Notes: generated by a model not told the origin, from the sequence alone. A stretch of DNA of 64,000 nt from Clusia tigrina (GCA_920105625.2 OV050030.1:85831570-85895569), one strand, 5' to 3'. Shown: positions 11,344 through 25,043, counted from the first letter of the stretch. Made by a program: numbers and translations.

Positions 11344-12267
11344 CTCTTTTGTATCCTTGCACACATTTGCCTGAGACGATAGGCAAGTAAGGACGAAGAG
11401 GTTTAACCCAGAAAAAGGTCCAACAATTCCGGCTCACCGTTTAGAGTGAGAAATGGACGCGCCCTAGTAGTCAACGCAAACGGGAGGTGATCACGGGATC
11501 ATCAGCAGTCTCACTGTAGTGCTTAAGAACTTTAAAAAATAAGGAAATTGTGAAGTAAATGCTTAAATTGTTTGTGAAAATAATTATAGAATCCTAAGAA
11601 TATAAAATTGTGACTTTATTAAAGAAAAAATAATAATCTAAGAAAGTGAGGAAATTTATTTAAAAGAAAGAAATTATTATTAAAAGGAAAAGAATTAAAT
11701 ATTATTTAGAAAAAAAGAAGATTAAAAATAAGTTATAAGTGTGAAGAAATTAAAAGAAATTATCATTGACAAAAAGAATTATTAAATGAAAAGGAAAATT
11801 AAAAATAAATTATAAGTGTGAAGAAATTAAAAGAAATTATCATTGAAAGAAAGAATTATTAAATGAAAAAGAAAATTAAACATAAATAAGTGTGAAGAAA
11901 TTAAAAGAAATTATCAGTGAAAAAAAAAGAATTAGTAAATAAAAAATAATATTAAAAATAAATGATAAATGTGAAGAAATATTAAGAAATTCTTATTAAA
12001 AAGAAAAAAAACAGAAATTGGAAAAAAGTTGTTAAAAAAAGAATAGTGAAATTGTAATTTTCGAAAGAAAAAATTCATACGAAGCAAACAGCATCAACGG
12101 CATCAGTGGAAAAAAAGTCATGGTGATTGTAAGGTGAGTGGCAGATTGTAAGATTACATATTGATTGCTATTTTATATTTATTCGCGAAACAAAACGTTC
12201 CTTAGTCCATCCTATTCCTTTCCTTTTTTTGTGAAAAATTTCCGAAAAAATATTGTTAAAAGAGAGT
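11344..12267 (+). other. 5' leader, four minisatellite units, env exon 1 orphaned, A3
   Basis: Minisatellite units start (GTGAAG) at 11741, 11818, 11892 and 11971, one more than in A2. The mini-ORF ATG is at 12120 and the donor GTGAGT at 12134, both intact. The matching acceptor is deleted in this copy, so a spliced env RNA cannot be made within the unit. Confidence 0.78.
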
Positions 12268-13672
12268 ATGCCAGTTGACAGTATCGAAGAGATTACGGAC
12301 AGACTAAGTAGAACCCTCACAATGAGCCAACCACAGAGGCCTAGCACTAGTTCCAGTGGACTCTCTCAAGCTCAAAAGGAGGAAGTTAGAACTATAGTGT
12401 TGGATTACTTCAAACAGGACACCCCTGATGAAGGAGGGGATCAACCTATAGGAGCAATTCGTATCGAAGAATTGGACAAAATTCCCGATATTGTTAAAAG
12501 AATTTTCGGGAATTGCGGGCGAATTCGGTTCATGGCGGAAATCGGTAGAAAGGGTACTGGAGCTTTTCGAAAGCATTAAAGGTACTGGAAGATATATTGC
12601 CATTCTCTATACAATACGGACAAAAATTACTGGGGAAGCAGACACTGCTCTTGATTCATACAGAATACCTCTAGACTGGGTCAAGATAAGAAAGTGTCTA
12701 ATGATGCATTACTCCGATAGGAGAGATATTGGTACACTTGAATATCAGATGACAACCATGTGTCAAGGACACAAAACCATAACAGAATTCTATCAAGCGG
12801 TGTACCAACACCTATCACTAATATTGGACAAGATAACTTGTCTTGAACTGGACACAGGTAGCCTTTCTTCAATGACAAACGCTTATAGAGAAAAAGCACT
12901 TGATACCTTCGTGCGTGGGCTGAAAGGTGATTTGCCAATACTATTAAGCGTCAAGGAACCCACATCTTTGCCACAGGCATTACACATCTGTTTAAAATTG
13001 GACAATATGACTTATCGGATGCATCATGCTCACGGGCAGATACCTAAGCCAAACGCGCAGGGATACAAACCAAATCCTCAGGTATTCACCAGAAATATTT
13101 TTTATCCTGAACTCGCTCATGGGGGAGCTCCAACCAGACCACAATTGCCACCACGATTCATACCAAGGCCAAGGAATGGGCCGAATATTCAGTATCAACC
13201 CCGTCAACAAAATTACCAGTTCACTAACATGAATCAAAGACCTCAAGGATATCCGCGAAATTATCAACAATATCCTACAAATCCGGAACCGATAGAAATT
13301 GATCGGTCCATCCAATCTAGGCAGATAAATTATGCCAACAAACCGCCGGTCAATAATGGTTATAAGAGGCCTTATGAAGGTACGTTCCAAGGACCAATCA
13401 ACAAGGCTCAACGAAACTTTCATTTAAGAACAGAGGGTAATTGCAACAGAGGAGGCAGCGAAGTGGATTATCCAAAAATTGACAAAGAAATTGAATCACT
13501 CGAAGGAGCTCTAGGAGCTGTACCGGATATAAATGAATGCATGGATGTTGCCAATAATGAATATATTAATGAACTAACCCACTATTCAGGAGAGGACGTA
13601 AAAACCTCGGACAGTCTAGTGGAAGATTTTTCTACTGAAGATCTTAATGCGGATCTTAATTTTTTTGGTTAA
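12268..13672 (+). pseudogene. gag: gag, frameshifted
   Basis: gag of A3 with the same 8-bp loss as A2. The N-terminal segment is open to 12579 and the main segment covers 12491-13672 (393 codons in the tracked frame). Small substitutions distinguish it from A2 (for example Cys for Tyr near the C-terminal NECMDV). The U7 slippery run is at 13660-13666. Confidence 0.88.
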
Positions 13673-16655
13673 ACAGTTCCTCGTTACCATACTTTAAGAT
13701 AAGAACGGGGAACGGAAAAATACTGAAATTCCTTCTGGACACTGGTAGCAATAAGAATTATATTAAGTCTGATCTGGCAAATAATCCTCAATAAAAATTG
13801 GGACTACTTCTGCGCTAAAACAATATCTGGCAATGTTCAAATTACACACCACACCTTACTAAGGATATTTGGTGATTCTATTGAACCTATTAAATTTTTC
13901 CTTCTACCTGGATTGCGGACTTTTGATGCAATACTAGGTAATGATACCTTGAAGGAACTTTCTGCAATCATTCACACAGCTGATAATTACTTTACAATAA
14001 CGAATGGTATGAAAATACCAATTTACCAATATATGTCGCAGGACGTGAACAATCTGGAAATACGAGTTGAACACCTTTCTGAGAACCAAACATCAATTAT
14101 GATGAAAATCATAGAATCTCACAAGAATCTTTTTGCAGATCCTGATGAAAAATTAACTTACACAACGAGAGTACAGGGTGAAATTCGTACAACCACGGAC
14201 GAGCCTACTTACACAAGAAACTATCCTTACCCAATGGCTCTGAAAAATGTTGTCGAGGAAGAAATAAGCAAATTATTAAAAGACGGGATCATAAGACCAT
14301 CTCATTCTCCCTATAATTCACCCATATGGGTCGTGCCGAAAAAAGAGGATGCATCTGGAAAGAGGAAGTACAGAGTCGTAGTGGATTTTAGAAATTGAAT
14401 GCGGTTACTGTAGCAGACAAATATCCAATACCAGAAGTTGGGGAAGTTTTATCTCAACTGGGCGGCAACAAATTCTTTACGGTAATTGATCTGAAAAGTG
14501 GTTTTCATCAAATACCGCTCAGGCAAGAAGACATCGAGAAAACGGCATTCTCAGTGAACAATGGGAAGTACGAGTTCACAAGGCTTCCGTTTGGATTAAA
14601 AAATGCCCCATCAATATTCCAGAGAGCATTGGATGATATTCTAAGAAACTTCATCGGAAGGACTTGTTATGTCTATATCGATGACATAATTATATTCAGT
14701 AAAGACGAAGAATCACATTTTAAACATTTGAAGGAAATCTTTTGTACGTTGGCAGAGGCAAATATGAGAGTGCAGTTAGATAAATGCGTCTTCTTTAAAA
14801 GAGAAGTTGAATTTCTTGGTTTCAAAGTATCTGAGAGTGGCATAAGTACAATAAAGGACAGAGTGGATGCCATGGTAAGAATTCCTTACCCTAAAACTTT
14901 GAGGCAATTAAGATCTTTTTGGGGCTTTGCAATTACTATAGAAGATTCTTAAAGGGTTATGCCGATATAGCTAAACCCCTAACTGCTATGCTGAGGGGCC
15001 CAAATGGTTCAATTCCCAGGTCCGAGTCCAGCAAAGTAAAAATAGTACTCGGTTGTAAGGAAATGAAGGCAATGGATTCTTTAAAGGAGGCTTTATTATC
15101 TCGAGAAGTTATGCTTTTTTACCCAAACTACGAGAAAGAATTTCATCTAACGACCGATGCCTCCAACGTAGCCCTCGGAGCCGTGTTTAGCCAGGACGAT
15201 AGGCCAATAGCATTTATTTCCAGATTATTGTCGGAAACGGAGGAAAACTATGCTACAAATGAGAGAGAGATGCTAGCTATAGTATGGGCCCTACATATCT
15301 TCAGAAACTACCTATATGGAACTGCTAGAATTATAATTTACACTGACCACCAGCCCCTAACATATCCACTGAGTAACAAAAATATTAATGTCAAGATGAA
15401 AAGGTGGAAGGCGATTCTCGAGGAATATAACTATGAAATTAGGTACAAACCAGGGAAATCTAACGTGGTAGCAGATGCTCTCTCTAGAACACCAATGACC
15501 AACGTGAACTCTTTAACTCGAACCGTTCATAGCCATGAAAGTTCTGCGGAAAATTTGGTACCCAGCGTGGAGGGTCCTATAAATGCATTCAAAAATCAGA
15601 TATTCCTTTGTGTGGACGAAGTGCCGTCATATCAGTTCCAAATTATATTCCCTGGGTATCATAGACATACAATTGTAGAAAGGGAGTATGATCAGAATAA
15701 CCTCCTAGCCTTATTGAAAAGATACTTGAACCCCTCTGTGAATAATGGTATAAAGGCACCAAATGTGGGTAAAATCCACGAAATCTATCCTCTGCACTTG
15801 TTGAATTATAAGGTTCGCTTCACACAAAAATTCGTGTAGGACGTGACCTCAGAAAATGACCAGGAAAATGTCATTATTGATACTCACAACAGGGCCCACA
15901 GAAATGCAGCGGAAAAAAAATTACAGATTTTGGAGAAGTGTTATTTCCCAGGCATGCTTGCCAAGATAAAGAGAATAGTGAAACTTTGCTCAACATGTAA
16001 GAAGAACAAATACGATAGGCACCCCAATGATCCGAAGTTAGGGGAAACGCCTATACCTTCATATCCCGGCCAGGTAGTGCATATTGACATATTTTCAACA
16101 GACAAAAAATTGGTAATGACAGCATTGGATAAATTCACCAAGTACGCACAAGTTAAATTGTTAACGGGAAAATCTATTGAGGATGTGAGAAGACCCCTAA
16201 GATAACTCCTATTCTTCTTTGGCGTACCAAAAACTATCGTCATCGATAATGAGAAGTCTCTGAATTTCGCCACTATTCTGTTTATGATGAGGGATGAATT
16301 GAACATCGAAGTGTTCACTACTCCTCCTTACAGAAGCGAAGCAAACGGTCAAGTCGAAAGATTTCATTCAACCCTTGCTGAATTATTAAGATGTTTAAAG
16401 GACGAAGGGGTATGCAGAAATTTCGAAGAACTCCTTGCAAAAGCAGTGAACGAGTATAATCATTCGATACACTCGACTGTTGAGAGGAAACCTGTTGATT
16501 TGTTTTTTGGGAGAACTGTAGATTTTTCTCCAGGTAGCTATGACAGAACTAGACAGTCGAATATGGAGAAAATCCAAGAAAAACAAAAACGGATTTCCTC
16601 GGAAGTGCATGGAAATGGATTGCTGGAAGTCCAGACCGTCAGGACTTTGAGATAA
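13660..16655 (+). pseudogene. pol: pol, multiply broken, 3' end fused to env sequence
   Basis: pol of A3. The protease is stopped at TAA 13792-13794. RT lies in 13913-14398 and 14395-14952 (YIDD in the second). RNase H is in 14919-15839, ended by TAG 15837-15839. Integrase runs 15843-16205 with both HHCC halves, is interrupted by a further nonsense TAA at 16203-16205 unique to this copy, and continues 16284-16655. After 16591 the reading frame enters env sequence out of frame and adds about 21 unrelated residues before stopping. The integrase C-terminal domain is lost. Confidence 0.91.
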
Positions 16656-17827
16656 TTCAGAAAAAGATAGATGACGTTTTGGAAAATAATAGCAATCAAA
16701 TTGTGATAAATCGTCTGTCACTAGAGAAAATAAGTAAACTCACGAACACCACAAACAAAATAATAAAAATCTTAAAAACAGAACAAAATCTTCATGATGA
16801 AAGAATATTAGAATGGAAATATAAACTTGAACTTCTAAAAGAAGATGTTGCGAATATTGAATTTGCAATTCATTTGGCAAAAGTGAATATAGTTAATTCA
16901 TTTATCCTTTCATCTTTCGAAGTCGAAATCCTAAATGACATATTTAGTAAAAGTAATATTCCATTTTCTAGTACTGATGAACTACTGCACTTTGCAGAAG
17001 TAAAAATTGCTCTCGAAGGTTACAATATACTTTACATATTAAGTGTTCCGACAACAGATACTGAAAATTGTATTAGATTACTAATTAAGGCTATCAAAAG
17101 GGAAAATATTGTAACTAGGCTAGATTATGAATACGTCCTAGACTGTAAGAATAAGAAAAGAATATTTGGATTAAAAAAGAAATGTAAAACATACAATAGT
17201 TTATCAATATGTAGTCCTGAAACTTATGACGATATCACAGATTCCCCGTGCATCCCGAAACTTTTGGCGAGTCAGACATCAAAGTGCACCATCACCAATA
17301 ACGAACACATTTTTACAACAGAAGAAATTGAGAATGGCATAATATTTTTGAACCAATTCAGTGGACAAATTGATGTTGACAACTCAACCATGTGGCTCAA
17401 TGGATCGTATGTAATTCACCACTATAATTCTACGGTCCGAGTAAACAACAGGACATACTTATCCAGACAAATCACTACAACAAAACCTCTTCCTGCCTTA
17501 ATTCAACCCATGAGCTCCAACGCTGAAGAAAGAACATTATCTCTGGAACTAATCAATGACATCAATATCAAAAATTCTTTGGCAATCCGTAAACTTAAAT
17601 CGATAAACCAAATAAGTCTATCATTGAACTTGGGAATGGTATCGACTTTCCTGCTAATTGGGCTTTTCGTTCTTGCAAAATACTGGAAGAAATTGAGAAA
17701 CATCAGACCTAAACCAGTTGAAAATGTTATCGAAGAGCCTCAATCAGGTAATCAACCTTCAAATGATTTTACCAGGATATCGAGTAATGACAAGAAAAAG
17801 AGATTCCACAGCCTCCCATTCTTTTGA
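16592..17827 (+). pseudogene. env: env, 5'-truncated by the 512-bp deletion
   Basis: Only the part downstream of the furin site remains. From the deletion point the env frame is open to TGA 17825-17827 (382 codons from 16679). It keeps the heptad-rich ectodomain, the N-glycosylation sequons and the C-terminal membrane anchor. Unlike A1 and A2 it has no frameshift at TTTGGATT. The signal peptide, the surface subunit, the KSKR site and the splice acceptor are gone, so no secreted or fusion-active product is expected. Confidence 0.9.
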
Positions 17828-17865
17828 TGTGCCATTCGAGGACGTATGGAACTTAGAGGGGGAGG

Positions 17866-18166
17866 AGTTAACGTATAATACATTGTATTTGTCAACACAC
17901 GAGCATACAACGCAGACATTGTGTCAGCACCAACATTCCAGCGGGATCCTATTGCACTTGGGAACGGGTAAAGGTATTTAGCAACGTTCCCACACTCATC
18001 ACTCGGCGCGTGGACTACGTCAGCAGTTTATGTCTTTAGTTAAGTTATGTTAAGATCATTATTGTTTGTAAACTTCAGTCCGGTTTTGTTCATAAATAAA
18101 GTACGTGTTGCTAATCCAACACGCAACCTTTTTAAAAAATTAAATTAAATTAATATTTTGTTAATT
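17866..18166 (+). repeat. LTR between A3 and A4, 301 bp, DPE lost
   Basis: Purine tract 17855-17865. Carries the same 3-bp loss at the DPE as the 11026 LTR, so the two are closely related by descent or conversion. TCAGTC and AATAAA are retained. Confidence 0.92.
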
Positions 18167-18183
18167 GGCGCCCGAGCAGGGAC
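18166..18183 (+). other. Primer binding site, A4
   Basis: Identical 18-base lysine-tRNA-like site abutting the LTR. Confidence 0.8.
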
Positions 18184-19107
18184 CTCTTTTGTATCCTTGC
18201 ACACATTTGCCTGAGACGATAGGCAAGTAAGGACGAAGAGGTTTAACCCAGAAAAAGGTCCAACAATTCCGGCTCACCGTTTAGAGTGAGAAAAGGACGC
18301 GCCCTAGTAGTCAACGCAAACGGGAGGTGATCACGGGATCATCAGCAGTCTCACTGTAGTGCTTAAGAACTTTAAAAAATAAGGAAATTGTGAAGTAAAT
18401 GCTTAAATTGTTTGTGAAAATAATTATAGAATCCTAAGAATATAAAATTGTGACTTTATTAAAGAAAAAATAATAATCTAAGAAAGTGAGGAAATTTATT
18501 TAAAAGAAAGAAATTATTATTAAAAGGAAAAGAATTAAATATTATTTAGAAAAAAAGAAGATTAAAAATAAGTTATAAGTGTGAAGAAATTAAAAGAAAT
18601 TATCATTGACAAAAAGAATTATTAAATGAAAAGGAAAATTAAAAATAAATTATAAGTGTGAAGAAATTAAAAGAAATTATCATTGAAAGAAAGAATTATT
18701 AAATGAAAAAGAAAATTAAATATAAATAAGTGTGAAGAAATTAAAAGAAATTATCAGTGAAAAAAAAAGAATTAGTAAATAAAAAATAATATTAAAAATA
18801 AATGATAAATGTGAAGAAATATTAAGAAATTCTTATTAAAAAGAAAAAAAACAGAAATTGGAAAAAAGTTGTTAAAAAAAGAATAGTGAAATTGTAATTT
18901 TCGAAAGAAAAAATTCATACGAAGCAAACAGCATCAACGGCATCAGTGGAAAAAAAGTCATGGTGATTGTAAGGTGAGTGGCAGATTGTAAGATTACATA
19001 TTGATTGCTATTTTATATTTATTCGCGAAACAAAACGTTCCTTAGTCCATCCTATTCCTTTCCTTTTTTTGTGAAAAATTTCCGAAAAAATATTGTTAAA
19101 AGAGAGT
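18184..19107 (+). other. 5' leader, four minisatellite units, A4
   Basis: Repeat units start at 18581, 18658, 18732 and 18811, matching A3. Mini-ORF ATG 18960 and donor at 18974 are intact but orphaned, because the acceptor is deleted in this unit. Confidence 0.78.
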
Positions 19108-20512
19108 ATGCCAGTTGACAGTATCGAAGAGATTACGGACAGACTAAGTAGAACCCTCACAATGAGCCAACCACAGAGGCCTAGCACTAGTTCCAGTGGA
19201 CTCTCTCAAGCTCAAAAGGAGGAAGTTAGAACTATAGTGTTGGATTACTTCAAACAGGACACCCCTGATGAAGGAGGGGATCAACCTATAGGAGCAATTC
19301 GTATCGAAGAGTTTTACAAAATTCCCGATATTGTTAAAAGAATTTTCGGGAATTGCGGGCGAATTCGGTTCATGGCGGAAATCGGTAGAAAGGGTACTGG
19401 AGCTTTTCGAAAGCATTAAAGGTACTGGAAGATATTTTGCCATTCTCTATACAATACGGACAAAAATTACTGGGGAAGCAGACACTGCTCTTGATTCATA
19501 CAGAACACCTCTAGACTGGGTCAAGATAAGAAAGTGTCTAATGATGCATTACTCCGATCGGAGAGATATTGGTACACTTGAATATCAGATGACAACCATG
19601 TGTCAAGGACACAAAACCATAACAGAATTCTATCAAGCGGTGTACCAACACCTATCACTAATATTGGACAAGATAACTTGTCTTGAACTGGACACAGGTA
19701 GCCTTTCTTCAATGACAAACGCTTATAGAGAAAAAGCACTTGATACCTTCGTGCGTGGGCTGAAAGGTGATTTGCCAATACTATTAAGCGTCAAGGAACC
19801 CACATCTTTGCCACAGGCATTACACATCTGTTTAAAATTGGACAATATGACTTATCGGATGCATCATGCTCACGGGCAGATACCTAAGCCAAACGCGCAG
19901 GGATACAAACCAAATCCTCAGGTATTCACCAGAAATATTTTTTATCCTGAACTCGCTCATGGGGGAGCTCCAACCAGACCACAATTGCCACCACGATTCA
20001 TACCAAGGCCAAGGAATGGGCCGAATATTCAGTATCAACCCCGTCAACAAAATTACCAGTTCACTAACATGAATCAAAGACCTCAAGGATATCCGCGAAA
20101 TTATCAACAATATCCTACAAATCCGGAACCGATAGAAATTGATCGGTCCATCCAATCTAGGCAGATAAATTATGCCAACAAACCGCCGGTCAATAATGGT
20201 TATAAGAGGCCTTATGAAGCTACGTTCCAAGGACCAATCAACAAGGCTCAACGAAACTTTCATTTAAGAACAGAGGGTAATTGCAACAGAAGAGGCAGCG
20301 AAGTGGATTATCCAAAAATTGACAAAGAAATTGAATCACTCGAAGGAGCTCTAGGAGTTGTACCGGATATAAATGAATACATGGATGTGGCCAATAATGA
20401 ATATATTAATGAACTAACCCACTATTCAGGAGAGGACGTAAAAACCTCGGACAGTCTAGTGGAAGATTTTTCTACTGAAGATCTTAATGCGGATCTTAAT
20501 TTTTTTGGTTAA
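19108..20512 (+). pseudogene. gag: gag, frameshifted
   Basis: Same architecture and 8-bp frameshift as A2 and A3. The N-terminal part is open to 19419 and the main part is 19331-20512. Local differences include Phe-Tyr for Leu-Asp in the segment before the break. U7 run at 20500-20506. Confidence 0.88.
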
Positions 20513-23495
20513 ACAGTTCCTCGTTACCATACTTTAAGATAAGAACGGGGAACGGAAAAATACTGAAATTCCTTCTGGACACTGGTAGCAATAAGAATTA
20601 TATTAAGTCTGATCTGGCAAATAATCCTCAATAAAAATTGGGACTACTTCTGCGCTAAAACAATATCTGGCAATGTTCAAATTACACACCACACCTTACT
20701 AAGGATATTTGGTGATTCTATTGAACCTATTAAATTTTTCCTTCTACCTGGATTGCGGACTTTTGATGCAATACTAGGTAATGATACCTTGAAGGAACTT
20801 TCTGCAATCATTCACACAGCTGATAATTACTTTACAATAACGAATGGTATGAAAATACCAATTTACCAATATATGTCGCAGGAAGTGAACAATCTGGAAA
20901 TACGAGTTGAACACCTTTCTGAGAACCAGACATCAATTATGATGAAAATCATAGAATCTCACAAGAATCTTTTTGCAGATCCTGATGAAAAATTAACTTA
21001 CACAACGAGAGTACAGGGTGAAATTCGTACAACCACGGACGAGCCTACTTACACAAGAAACTATCCTTACCCAATGGCTCTGAAAAATGTTGTCGAGGAA
21101 GAAATAAGCAAATTATTAAAAGACGGGATCATAAGACCATCTCATTCTCCCTATAATTCACCCATATGGGTCGTGCCGAAAAAAGAGGATGCATCTGGAA
21201 AGAGGAAGTACAGAGTCGTAGTGGATTTTAGAAATTGAATGCGGTTACTGTAGCAGACAAATATCCAATACCAGAAGTTGGGGAAGTTTTATCTCAACTG
21301 GGCGGCAACAAATTCTTTACGGTAATTGATCTGAAAAGTGGTTTTCATCAAATACCGCTCAGGCAAGAAGACATCGAGAAAACGGCATTCTCAGTGAACA
21401 ATGGGAAGTACGAGTTCACAAGGCTTCCGTTTGGATTAAAAAATGCCCCATCAATATTCCAGAGAGCATTGGATGATATTCTAAGAAACTTCATCGGAAG
21501 GACTTGTTATGTCTATATCGATGACATAATTATATTCAGTAAAGACGAAGAATCACATTTTAAACATTTGAAGGAAATCTTTTGTACGTTGGCAGAGGCA
21601 AATATGAGAGTGCAGTTAGATAAATGCGTCTTCTTTAAAAGAGAAGTTGAATTTCTTGGTTTCAAAGTATCTGAGAGTGGCATAAGTACAATAAAGGACA
21701 GAGTGGATGCCATGGTAAGAATTCCTTACCCTAAAACTTTGAGGCAATTAAGATCTTTTTGGGGCTTTGCAATTACTATAGAAGATTCTTAAAGGGTTAT
21801 GCCGATATAGCTAAACCCCTAACTGCTATGCTGAGGGGCCCAAATGGTTCAATTCCCAGGTCCGAGTCCAGCAAAGTAAAAATAGTACTCGGTTGTAAGG
21901 AAATGAAGGCAATGGATTCTTTAAAGGAGGCTTTATTATCTCGAGAAGGTTTGCTTTTTTACCCAAACTACGAGAAAGAATTTCATCTAACGACCGATGC
22001 CTCCAACGTAGCCCTCGGAGCCGTGTTTAGCCAGGACGATAGGCCAATAGCATTTATTTCCAGATTATTGTCGGAAACGGAGGAAAACTATGCTACAAAT
22101 GAGAGAGAGATGCTAGCTATAGTATGGGCCCTACATATCTTCAGAAACTACCTATATGGAACTGCTAGAATTATAATTTACACTGACCACCAGCCCCTAA
22201 CATATCCACTGAGTAACAAAAATATTAATGTCAAGATGAAAAGGTGGAAGGCGATTCTCGAGGAATATAACTATGAAATTGGGTACAAACCAGGGAAATC
22301 TAACGTGGTAGCAGATGCTCTCTCTAGAACACCAATGACCAACGTGAACTCTTTAACTCGAACCGTTCATAGCTATGAAAGTTCTGCGGAAAATTTGGTA
22401 CCCAGCGTGGAGGGTCCTATAAATGCATTCAAAAATCAGATATTCCTTTGTGTGGACGAAGTGCCGTCATATCAGTTCCAAATTATATTCCCTGGGTATC
22501 ATAGACATACAATTGTAGAAAGGGAGTATGATCAGAATAACCTCCTAGCCTTATTGAAAAGATACTTGAACCCCTCTGTGAATAATGGTATAAAGGCACC
22601 AAATGTGGGTAAAATCCACGAAATCTATCCTCTGCACTTGTTGAATTATAAGGTTCGCTTCACACAAAAATTCGTGTAGGACGTGACCTCAGAAAATGAC
22701 CAGGAAAATGTCATTATTGATACTCACAACAGGGCCCACAGAAATGCAGCGGAAAAAAAATTACAGATTTTGGAGAAGTGTTATTTCCCAGGCATGCTTG
22801 CCAAGATAAAGAGAATAGTGAAACTTTGCTCAACATGTAAGAAGAACAAATACGATAGGCACCCCAATGATCCGAAGTTAGGGGAAACGCCTATACCTTC
22901 ATATCCCGGCCAGGTAGTGCATATTGACATATTTTCAACAGACAAAAAATTGGTAATGACGGCCTTGGATAAATTCACCAAGTACGCACAAGTTAAATTG
23001 TTAACGGGAAAATCTATTGAAGATGTGAGAAGACCCCTAAGAGAACTCCTATTCTTCTTTGGCGTACCAAAAACTATCGTCATCGATAATGAGAAGTCTC
23101 TGAATTTCGCCACTATTCTGTTTATGATGAGGGATGAATTGAACATCGAAGTGTTCACTACTCCTCCTTACAGAAGCGAAGCAAACGGTCAAGTCGAAAG
23201 ATTTCATTCAACCCTTGCTGAATTGTTAAGATGTTTAAAGGACGAAGGGGTATGCAGAAATTTCGAAGAACTCCTTGCAAAAGCAGTGAACGAGTATAAT
23301 CATTCGATACACTCGACTGTTGAGAGGAAACCTGTTGATTTGTTTTTTGGGAGAACTGTAGATTTTTCTCCAGGTAGCTATGACAGAACTAGACAGTCGA
23401 ATATGGAGAAAATCCAAGAAAAACAAAAACGGATTTCCTCGGAAGTGCATGAAAATGGATTGCTGGAAGTCCAGACCGTCAGGACTTTGAGATAA
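20500..23495 (+). pseudogene. pol: pol, multiply broken, 3' end fused to env sequence
   Basis: The protease is stopped at TAA 20632-20634. RT is split into 20753-21238 and 21235-21792 by the A-run loss. RNase H is in 21759-22679, after the short T run, and is ended by TAG 22677-22679. The integrase frame 22683-23495 is uninterrupted from the HHCC finger through the D,D,E core, then ends in the hybrid tail created by the 512-bp deletion. Relative to A3 it lacks the extra integrase stop. Confidence 0.91.
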
Positions 23496-24667
23496 TTCAC
23501 AAAAAGATAGATGACGTTTTGGAAAATAATAGCAATCAAATTGTGATAAATCGTCTGTCACTAGAGAAAATAAGTAAACTCACGAACACCACAAACAAAA
23601 TAATAAAAATTTTAAAAACAGAACAAAATCTTCATGATGAAAGAATATTAGAATGGAAATATAAACTTGAACTTCTAAAAGAAGATGTTGCGAATATTGA
23701 ATTTGCAATTCATTTGGCAAAAGTGAATATAGTTAATTCATTTATCCTTTCATCTTTCGAAGTCGAAATCCTAAATGACATATTTAGTAAAAGTAATATT
23801 CCATTTTCTAGTACTGATGAACTACTGCACTTTGCAGAAGTAAAAATTGCTCTCGAAGGTTACAATATACTTTACATATTAAGTGTTCCGACAACAGATA
23901 CTGAAAATTGTATTAGATTACTAATTAAGGCTATCAAAAGGGAAAATATTGTAACTAGGCTAGATTATGAATACGTCCTAGACTGTAAGAATAAGAAAAG
24001 AATATTTGGATTAAAAAAGAAATGTAAAACATACAATAGTTTATCAATATGTAGTCCTGAAACTTATGACGATATCACAGATTCCCCGTGCATCCCGAAA
24101 CTTTTGGCGAGTCAGACATCAAAGTGCACCACCACCAATAACGAACACATTTTTACAACAGAAGAAATTGAGAATGGCATAATATTTTTGAAAAAATTCA
24201 GTGGACAAATTGATGTTGACAACTCAACCATGTGGCTCAATGGATCGTATGTAATTCACCACTATAATTCTACGGTCCGAGTAAACAACAGGACATACTT
24301 ATCCAGACAAATCACTACAACAAAACCTCTTCCTGCCTTAATCCAACCCATGAGCTCCAACGCTGAAGAAAGAACATTATCTCTGGAACTAATCAATGAC
24401 ATCAATATCAAAAATTCTTTGGCAATCCGTAAACTTAAATCGATAAACCAAATAAGTCTATCATTGAACTTGGGAATGGTATCGACTTTCCTGCTAATTG
24501 GGCTTTTCGTTCTTGCAAAATACTGGAAGAAATTGAGAAACATCAGACCTAAACCAGTTGAAAATGTTATCGAAGAGCCTCAATCAGATAATCAACCTTC
24601 AAATGATTTTACCAGGATATCGAGTAATGACAAGAAAAAGAGATTCCACAGCCTGCCATTCTTTTGA
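23432..24667 (+). pseudogene. env: env, 5'-truncated by the 512-bp deletion
   Basis: Downstream ectodomain and membrane anchor are open to TGA 24665-24667. Surface subunit, furin site and acceptor are missing. The bases just after the junction (GAAAATGG, then CACAAAAAG) match the minus-strand copy D2 rather than A3, linking the two blocks. Confidence 0.9.
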
Positions 24668-24705
24668 TGTTCCATTCGAGGACGTATGGAACTTAGAGGG
24701 GGAGG

Positions 24706-25009
24706 AGTTAACATATAATACATTGTATTTGTCCACACACGAGCATACAACGCAGACATTGTGTCAGCACCAACATTCCAGCGGGATCCTATTGCACTTG
24801 GGAACGGGTAAAGGTATTTAGCAACGTTCCCACACTCATCACTCGGCGCGTGGACTACGTCAGCAGTTTATGTCTTTAGTTAAGTTATGTTAAGATCATT
24901 ATTGTTTGTAAACTTCAGTCCGGTTTTGTTCATAAATAAAGTAAGACGTGTTGCTAATCCAACACGCAACCTTTTTTAAAAATTAAATTAAATTAATATT
25001 TTGTTAATT
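24706..25009 (+). repeat. 3' LTR of A4, 304 bp
   Basis: Purine tract 24695-24705. Full form with Inr 24915, DPE and AATAAA. It faces the inverted LTR of B across 34 bp, so the two LTR promoters are convergent. Confidence 0.93.
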
Positions 25010-25043
25010 AATTAACTAATTAAGGCTAAGGCTAAGGTTAATT
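25010..25043. other. 34-bp spacer at tail-to-tail junction
   Basis: The only bases in the window not assigned to the element. Both LTR ends extend into the perfect 14-bp palindrome GTTAATTAATTAAC (25003-25016 and 25037-25050). The 20-bp core between them, 25017-25036, contains two and a half GGCTAA-like hexamers. It may be host flank or filler DNA. Confidence 0.75.

Larger units (their letters stand above)
11327..18166 (+). mobile_element. Errantivirus-type LTR element, unit A3
   Basis: Complete span from primer site to 3' LTR, but with a 512-bp internal deletion that fuses the end of pol to the middle of env (junction 16591/16592) and removes the env splice acceptor. Nearly identical to A4 apart from scattered substitutions. 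Confidence 0.93.
18167..25009 (+). mobile_element. Errantivirus-type LTR element, unit A4
   Basis: Last + strand unit of block A, with the same 512-bp pol/env deletion as A3 (junction 23431/23432). Its 5' LTR is the 301-bp form and its 3' LTR the 304-bp form, so the two LTRs are not a matched pair from one insertion. It ends against the 34-bp spacer. Confidence 0.93.

Noticed and set aside
16591..16592. 512-bp pol/env deletion as a retrotransposed splice (lost intron)
   Set aside because: The missing segment does not begin GT and end AG in any alignment allowed by the 1-bp microhomology, so it is a deletion.
25024..25036. GGCTAA-like hexamers in the spacer as telomere repeat
   Set aside because: Neither strand matches TTAGG (insect) or TTAGGC (nematode), and only two and a half units are present.
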